Shown here in pieces: positions 60,243 to 64,000 of a DNA stretch of 64,000 bases. Made by a program: the position numbers and the translations under genes. Below the pieces are notes generated by a model. The model ran no database searches. It was not told where the DNA came from and was given only the letters and a program-made list of their open reading frames with translations. The stretch lies in contig NZ_VJYI01000001.1 of the NCBI RefSeq assembly GCF_008065375.1, forward strand, positions 1,240,001 through 1,304,000. Direction: 5' to 3'. Source of the stretch: Nonomuraea sp. SYSU D8015 (GTDB lineage Bacteria; Actinomycetota; Actinomycetes; Streptosporangiales; Streptosporangiaceae). The stretch's first letter is position 1. Each line of letters begins with the position of its first letter.

Positions 60243-61835
60243 ATGCGCATCGAGGATTGGCTCCTCACCGACGAGGAACGCGGCAACCCGGCGACCAGGC
60301 TGCAGCCGTGGACGGTCGGCAACGACGTGCGCCCGCTCGTGCACGGCGCGACGTACTTCGCCGAGTTGCTCGACGGCCTGGAAGGGCTCGGCAAGGACGA
60401 CCTGCTGCTGTTCGCCGACTGGCGCGGCGACCCCGACGAGCGGCTCGCCCCCGACGGGCCGACCGTAGGCGCGGCGATGGCCGCGGCGGCCGAGCGCGGC
60501 GCCCTCGTCCGCGGCCTCATCTGGCGCTCCCACCTGGATCAGCTGCGCTTCAGCTCTGCCGAGAACCGCCACCTCGGCGAGGAGGTCGAGGCCTCCGGCG
60601 GCCAAGCCCTGCTCGACACGCGGACCAAGCCGGGCGGCTCGCACCACCAGAAGTTCGTCGTCCTGCGCCACGACCGCGACCCCGGACGGGACGTGGCCTT
60701 CGTCGGCGGGATCGACCTGTGCCACAGCCGCCGCGACGACGCCGCCCACGAGGGCGACCCGCAGCGCGCCCCGATGCCCAGCGTGTACGGCCCTCGCCCG
60801 CCCTGGCACGACGTCCAGGTCGCCATCCGCGGCCCCGCGGTGGAGCAGGTGACGCAGGTGTTCTGCGAGCGCTGGGAGGACCCGGCCCCCGAGACCCGCG
60901 ACCCGCTGCGCCGTCTGCGCGACCACGTCGAACGCCTCGACGACGCCCCCGCCCTGCCCGCGCCGGGGCCGCCCCCGCCGCGCGCCGGCCACCACACCGT
61001 GCAACTGCTGCGCACCTACCCGGCCAGGCGCCGCGGCTACCCGTTCGCGCCGCGCGGCGAGCGCAGCATCGCCCACGCCTACCGCAAGGTGCTGGCCCGC
61101 GCCCGCTCACTGATCTATCTGGAGGACCAGTACCTGTGGTCCACCGACGTGATCGAGCCGTTCGCCGAGGCCCTGGAGCGCGAGCCCGGCCTGCGTATGA
61201 TCATCGTCGTGCCGCGCCACCCCGACCAGGACGGCTGGCTGGCCGGCCCGGCCAGCCTCATCGGCCGCGCCGAGGCGCTGCGCCGGCTGCGCGCGGCCGG
61301 CGGCGACCGGGCGGCCGTCTACGACCTGGAGAACCACCACGGCACCCCCATCTACGTGCACGCCAAGGTGTGCGTCGTGGACGACGTCTGGGCCGCGGTC
61401 GGCTCCGACAACGTCAACCTGCGTTCCTGGACCTACGACTCCGAGCTCAGCTGCGCCGTCCTGGACGAGCACGAGGATCCACGGCCGCCGCACGGCGCAC
61501 CGTGTTCTACCCCCATGGCTACGCCCCACCGCCCCCGAAAGTTCGCCCGCGACCTGCGCCTGACCCTCATGGCCGAGCACCTGGACCTGCCCGAGGAGGA
61601 ACGCGACACGCTGTGCGACCCGGTCGCCGCCTTCGAGGCGTTCGAGCGGCAGGCGTCGCGGCTGGAGAGCTGGCACCAGGGCGGAAGGGCCGGGCCGCGC
61701 CCGCCCGGTCGGCTGCGCCCCCACCCGGCCCCGTCCCTGTCGGGAACGCGAAGGCTGCTGGCCCTGCCGCTCTACCGCTTCGGCGTCGACCCGGACGGCC
61801 GCCCGGCGGCCCTGCGCCGCTCACGCCGCTTCTAG
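60243..61835 (+). CDS. Phospholipase D-like protein
   Basis: A 530-residue protein of the PLD superfamily. The first active-site segment is SHHQKFVVLRHDR, where the eighth position after His is Arg rather than Asp; the second, VHAKVCVVDD, is canonical H-x-K-x4-D. The segments GGIDLCHSRRDD and GSDNVNLRSW are also typical. No signal peptide is present, so it is cytoplasmic or membrane-peripheral. The 126-nt upstream gap contains a short CGTCTCT/TTCGGA repeat. Confidence 0.8.
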   Translation: MRIEDWLLTDEERGNPATRLQPWTVGNDVRPLVHGATYFAELLDGLEGLGKDDLLLFADWRGDPDERLAPDGPTVGAAMAAAAERGALVRGLIWRSHLDQLRFSSAENRHLGEEVEASGGQALLDTRTKPGGSHHQKFVVLRHDRDPGRDVAFVGGIDLCHSRRDDAAHEGDPQRAPMPSVYGPRPPWHDVQVAIRGPAVEQVTQVFCERWEDPAPETRDPLRRLRDHVERLDDAPALPAPGPPPPRAGHHTVQLLRTYPARRRGYPFAPRGERSIAHAYRKVLARARSLIYLEDQYLWSTDVIEPFAEALEREPGLRMIIVVPRHPDQDGWLAGPASLIGRAEALRRLRAAGGDRAAVYDLENHHGTPIYVHAKVCVVDDVWAAVGSDNVNLRSWTYDSELSCAVLDEHEDPRPPHGAPCSTPMATPHRPRKFARDLRLTLMAEHLDLPEEERDTLCDPVAAFEAFERQASRLESWHQGGRAGPRPPGRLRPHPAPSLSGTRRLLALPLYRFGVDPDGRPAALRRSRRF

Positions 61836-62053
61836 CCCACCCCGCCTTCGGCACCTGCACCGAAGCCCGGCTTCCCGAAGAGACCGGCCCGCCGCGCGAT
61901 CGTCGTCGCCTCCCCGCACCTTCCGTCCCTGCCCCTGATGGACCTGCGCCCAGGTGCGACTCCCCTGGGAGACCCCGCCGGGGACGGCGGATGGCCGGAT
62001 GAAGGGAGGGGCGGGTGTGATGACATGTGAGCGATGGGGCTATCGTGCGGCGG

Positions 62054-62797
62054 ATGAGCGGACGTGGAATTCTCATCACCGGCGCCTCACGCGGCATCGG
62101 GCGGGCGATCGCGGCGGCCTTCGCCGCGCAGGGCGACCGGGTCGCCGTCCACCACCGGGACTCGGCCGACGAGGCGCACAGCCTCCTGGGCGCGCTCCCC
62201 GGGCAGGGCCACGCCGTCGTCCAGGGAGACCTGGCCGACCCGGAGGACGTGCGGCGCCTGGTCGGCGCCGCGGCCGAGGCGCTCGGCAGCATCGACGTCC
62301 TGGTCAACAACGCCGGGATCTACCTCCACCACCCCATCACCGAGTTGACCTACGAGCAGTGGCAGGCCGCCTGGCGGCGGACCCTCGACGTCAACCTCGT
62401 CGGCGCCGCCAACGTCATCTGGTGCGCGATCAAGCACATGCCCGCCGGCGGCAGGATCGTCAACATCACCTCGCGCGGCGCCTTCCGCGGCGAGCCCGAC
62501 AGCCCCGCTTACGGCGCCGGCAAGGCGGGGCTCAACGCCCTCAGCCAGTCCCTGGCCGTCGCGCTCGCGCCGCACGGCATCGCGGTCGCCGCCGTCGCCC
62601 CCGGATTCGTCGAGACCGACATGACCAACGAGCACCTCAAGGCGCCGCGCGGCGACGCGATCCGCGCGCAGAGCCCGTTCGGGCGGGTGGCCCGGCCGGA
62701 GGAGATCGCCGCCGCCGTCCTCTATCTGGCGTCACCGGCGGCCGAATGGGCCAGCGGGGCCGTGCTCGACCTGAACGGCGCCTCGTACCTGCGGTGA
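62054..62797 (+). CDS. Short-chain dehydrogenase/reductase
   Basis: A 247-residue classical SDR: ILITGASRGIGRA (NAD(P) binding), NNAGIY, the Ser in NITSRGAF and Tyr-x3-Lys in AYGAGKAG, and a C-terminal GAVLDLNGASYLR. ATG at 62,054 is preferred over the GTG at 62,027 because the fold begins there. The substrate is unknown. A close relative in motif order is the decayed SDR at 42,498. Confidence 0.9.
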   Translation: MSGRGILITGASRGIGRAIAAAFAAQGDRVAVHHRDSADEAHSLLGALPGQGHAVVQGDLADPEDVRRLVGAAAEALGSIDVLVNNAGIYLHHPITELTYEQWQAAWRRTLDVNLVGAANVIWCAIKHMPAGGRIVNITSRGAFRGEPDSPAYGAGKAGLNALSQSLAVALAPHGIAVAAVAPGFVETDMTNEHLKAPRGDAIRAQSPFGRVARPEEIAAAVLYLASPAAEWASGAVLDLNGASYLR

Positions 62798-62997
62798 GGG
62801 AGTGCCGTCGCCTGGAGGAGGAGCGACGAAGGAGCGACGGGGGAAGGTGGCGGCATCTGGCGACCGAGCCCGCCTCACGCAGTGAGGTTATGAACAGGTG
62901 ACGGCCCAATCTCCCGGCAAAGGGTGGTGATCATGGCGAATTCGGGGGCTACAGTGGCTGTCACGGCACTTCGGAAACTCGCTCGGAGGGGGACGGT

Positions 62998-63855
62998 GTG
63001 GCCAGAGGCTGGGGTTGGGCGTTGGCATCACTCGCGGCCTCCGTCGGGGTGCTCCTGACAGGCACCACCCTCTACGTCCGGCTGGGCCCCCTCGCCGCGG
63101 TCGTCGCCGTGCTGCTGGCCCCCATCGTCCTGTGCGGCTTCGTCGTCGTGCACGACGTGCTGCGCCGCAGGGCCCTCACCACCGAGGAGCAGCACCGGCT
63201 CGCCCTGGAGCGCGACCACGTCAGGCGCACCGTCGACCTCGTCGCCGACCCGGCGCTGACCGAGGAGGAGCGCCTGGCCGTCCTCGACTCCTTCATCCCC
63301 AGGCTGGCTCAGGCGGCCGCGCCGCACCGGGACAGGTTCGTGGTCGTGTCCGAGCTGCCCGCGCCCGCGCGGGCGCTCCTGGCCCGCGCCCGGCGGGCCG
63401 TCAACGTGGTCTACCGGTCACAGGTCATGCACCGGCGTCTGCTGGACGGCCTGGCCAACGAGGTGCTGCTGCCGCGCCAGGTCTGGGAGATCGCCAAGCT
63501 CCTGCGGATGCAGGCGCAGCTGCAGGAGGAGCAGGACCGCGCCCGGCAGGGCGTGGTGACGCCGGAGCTGCTGGCCGTCCTCGAGCCCCAGCAGAAGGCG
63601 CTCGACCGCTCCGTCGCCGCCGTGACCGCCAGGGTCGAGGGCCTGGAGAGGTACGCCCGCCGCGTCCAGGAGGCCGACGCCGCCCTGCGTGCCCGCGAGG
63701 CGCTGGACAACAACGACAAATACCGCGAGCTGCTGGCCCAGACGGACGACGCCGAGGGGATGCGCGCGCTCGCCGCCCATGGCGACGCGTTGGAGGAGAC
63801 CTTGGCCAAGAGCGTCCGCGAGGCCATCGAGGCGGGCCAGACCCTCGCCCTCTGA
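62998..63855 (+). CDS. Membrane protein with long coiled coil
   Basis: A 285-residue protein from GTG with GGAGGGGGAC upstream. Two hydrophobic segments (about 5-24 and 31-52) are followed by a ~230-residue cytoplasmic helical region with several coiled-coil stretches (about 60-90, 170-220, 225-280). No family is recognised. It may be an envelope scaffold. The final 145 nt of the window hold no feature I can support. Confidence 0.65.
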   Translation: MARGWGWALASLAASVGVLLTGTTLYVRLGPLAAVVAVLLAPIVLCGFVVVHDVLRRRALTTEEQHRLALERDHVRRTVDLVADPALTEEERLAVLDSFIPRLAQAAAPHRDRFVVVSELPAPARALLARARRAVNVVYRSQVMHRRLLDGLANEVLLPRQVWEIAKLLRMQAQLQEEQDRARQGVVTPELLAVLEPQQKALDRSVAAVTARVEGLERYARRVQEADAALRAREALDNNDKYRELLAQTDDAEGMRALAAHGDALEETLAKSVREAIEAGQTLAL

Positions 63856-64000
63856 TCGATTCTCCTGCAAGCCCTTCGCAAGTCGCCGCCTCTACGCTCG
63901 GTGCTCCCGGCGGCCACGGGGAGCAAGCCGGCCGCCGGGCTGTATCTGACGCCGCCGGGGATGCTCTGACTCCGTGAGGCGACGGGACCAGCGAAACGGG

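Noticed and set aside
1..64000. CRISPR arrays, rRNA genes, insertion-sequence transposases, riboswitches
   Set aside because: No regularly spaced repeats, rRNA sequence, transposase motifs or recognisable riboswitch cores were seen when reading the window.

Overview
This is high-GC actinomycete DNA. A chromosomal ssgB, WhiB- and SsgA-type regulators, XRE/DUF5753 plus DUF574 gene pairs and the general gene style suggest a sporulating Streptosporangiaceae-like (Nonomuraea-type) organism; this placement is an inference. The window has two parts: the right-hand portion of a large integrated element (about 1-31,260) and ordinary chromosome (31,260-64,000).

Element. The window opens inside a siphophage tail module on the + strand: tape measure (cut by the window edge), distal tail protein, a fibronectin-III/repeat tail protein and a tip-associated protein. 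Small genes follow, then a membrane-anchored collagen-like protein, a CHAP/peptidoglycan-binding endolysin, a secreted lamin-tail-domain protein and a holin-like protein. The right-facing genes end at a hairpin near 10.5 kb. From 21.64 kb back to 12.33 kb a compact minus-strand operon (15 genes, many overlapping by ATGA/TGATG) runs excisionase - unknown - SsgA-like - coiled coil - unknown - SpdB/DUF2637 membrane protein - small proteins - a very basic 642-aa membrane protein - membrane protein - FtsK/TraB-like ATPase - small membrane protein - truncated WhiB-like protein - small membrane protein, and ends at a hairpin at 12.29 kb. This set looks like the transfer module of an actinomycete integrative conjugative element (AICE) rather than phage replication genes. 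To its right lie the control genes (GntR, HTH-TPR, GntR, XRE/DUF5753, DUF574 methyltransferase), possible defence cargo (GIY-YIG protein, HTH plus TRADD-N-associated membrane protein), a repeat-rich membrane protein, a 14-aa leader peptide and a tyrosine integrase. The integrase faces the 3' end of tRNA-Val(CAC), the likely attachment site. No terminase, capsid or replication initiator is visible; they may lie left of the window.

Chromosome. Beyond the tRNA are ssgB, a DUF305 lipoprotein, an LVIVD-repeat lipoprotein, a lysR-pabB-pabC unit, a divergent dehydrogenase-RidA fusion, hutH, an ArsR-type regulator and a hemerythrin. Two decayed genes (ferritin-like, SDR) precede a tRNA-Gly/Cys/Val cluster. 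Next come a secreted trypsin-like protease, a polytopic DUF3298 protein and a SnoaL-like protein, then a roughly 1-kb decayed stretch holding a 40-nt copy of the tRNA-Val 3' half.

The last 15 kb holds a phosphotransferase, a sulfotransferase-like protein, an AMP-dependent ligase and a tight four-gene operon (flavin monooxygenase-like, FMN 2-hydroxyacid oxidase, membrane-anchored atypical P450, CPA2 antiporter). A two-component system, a phospholipase D-like protein, an SDR and a coiled-coil membrane protein follow. The ligase/oxidase/P450/antiporter set looks like an undescribed small-molecule pathway with its own transporter and sensor.
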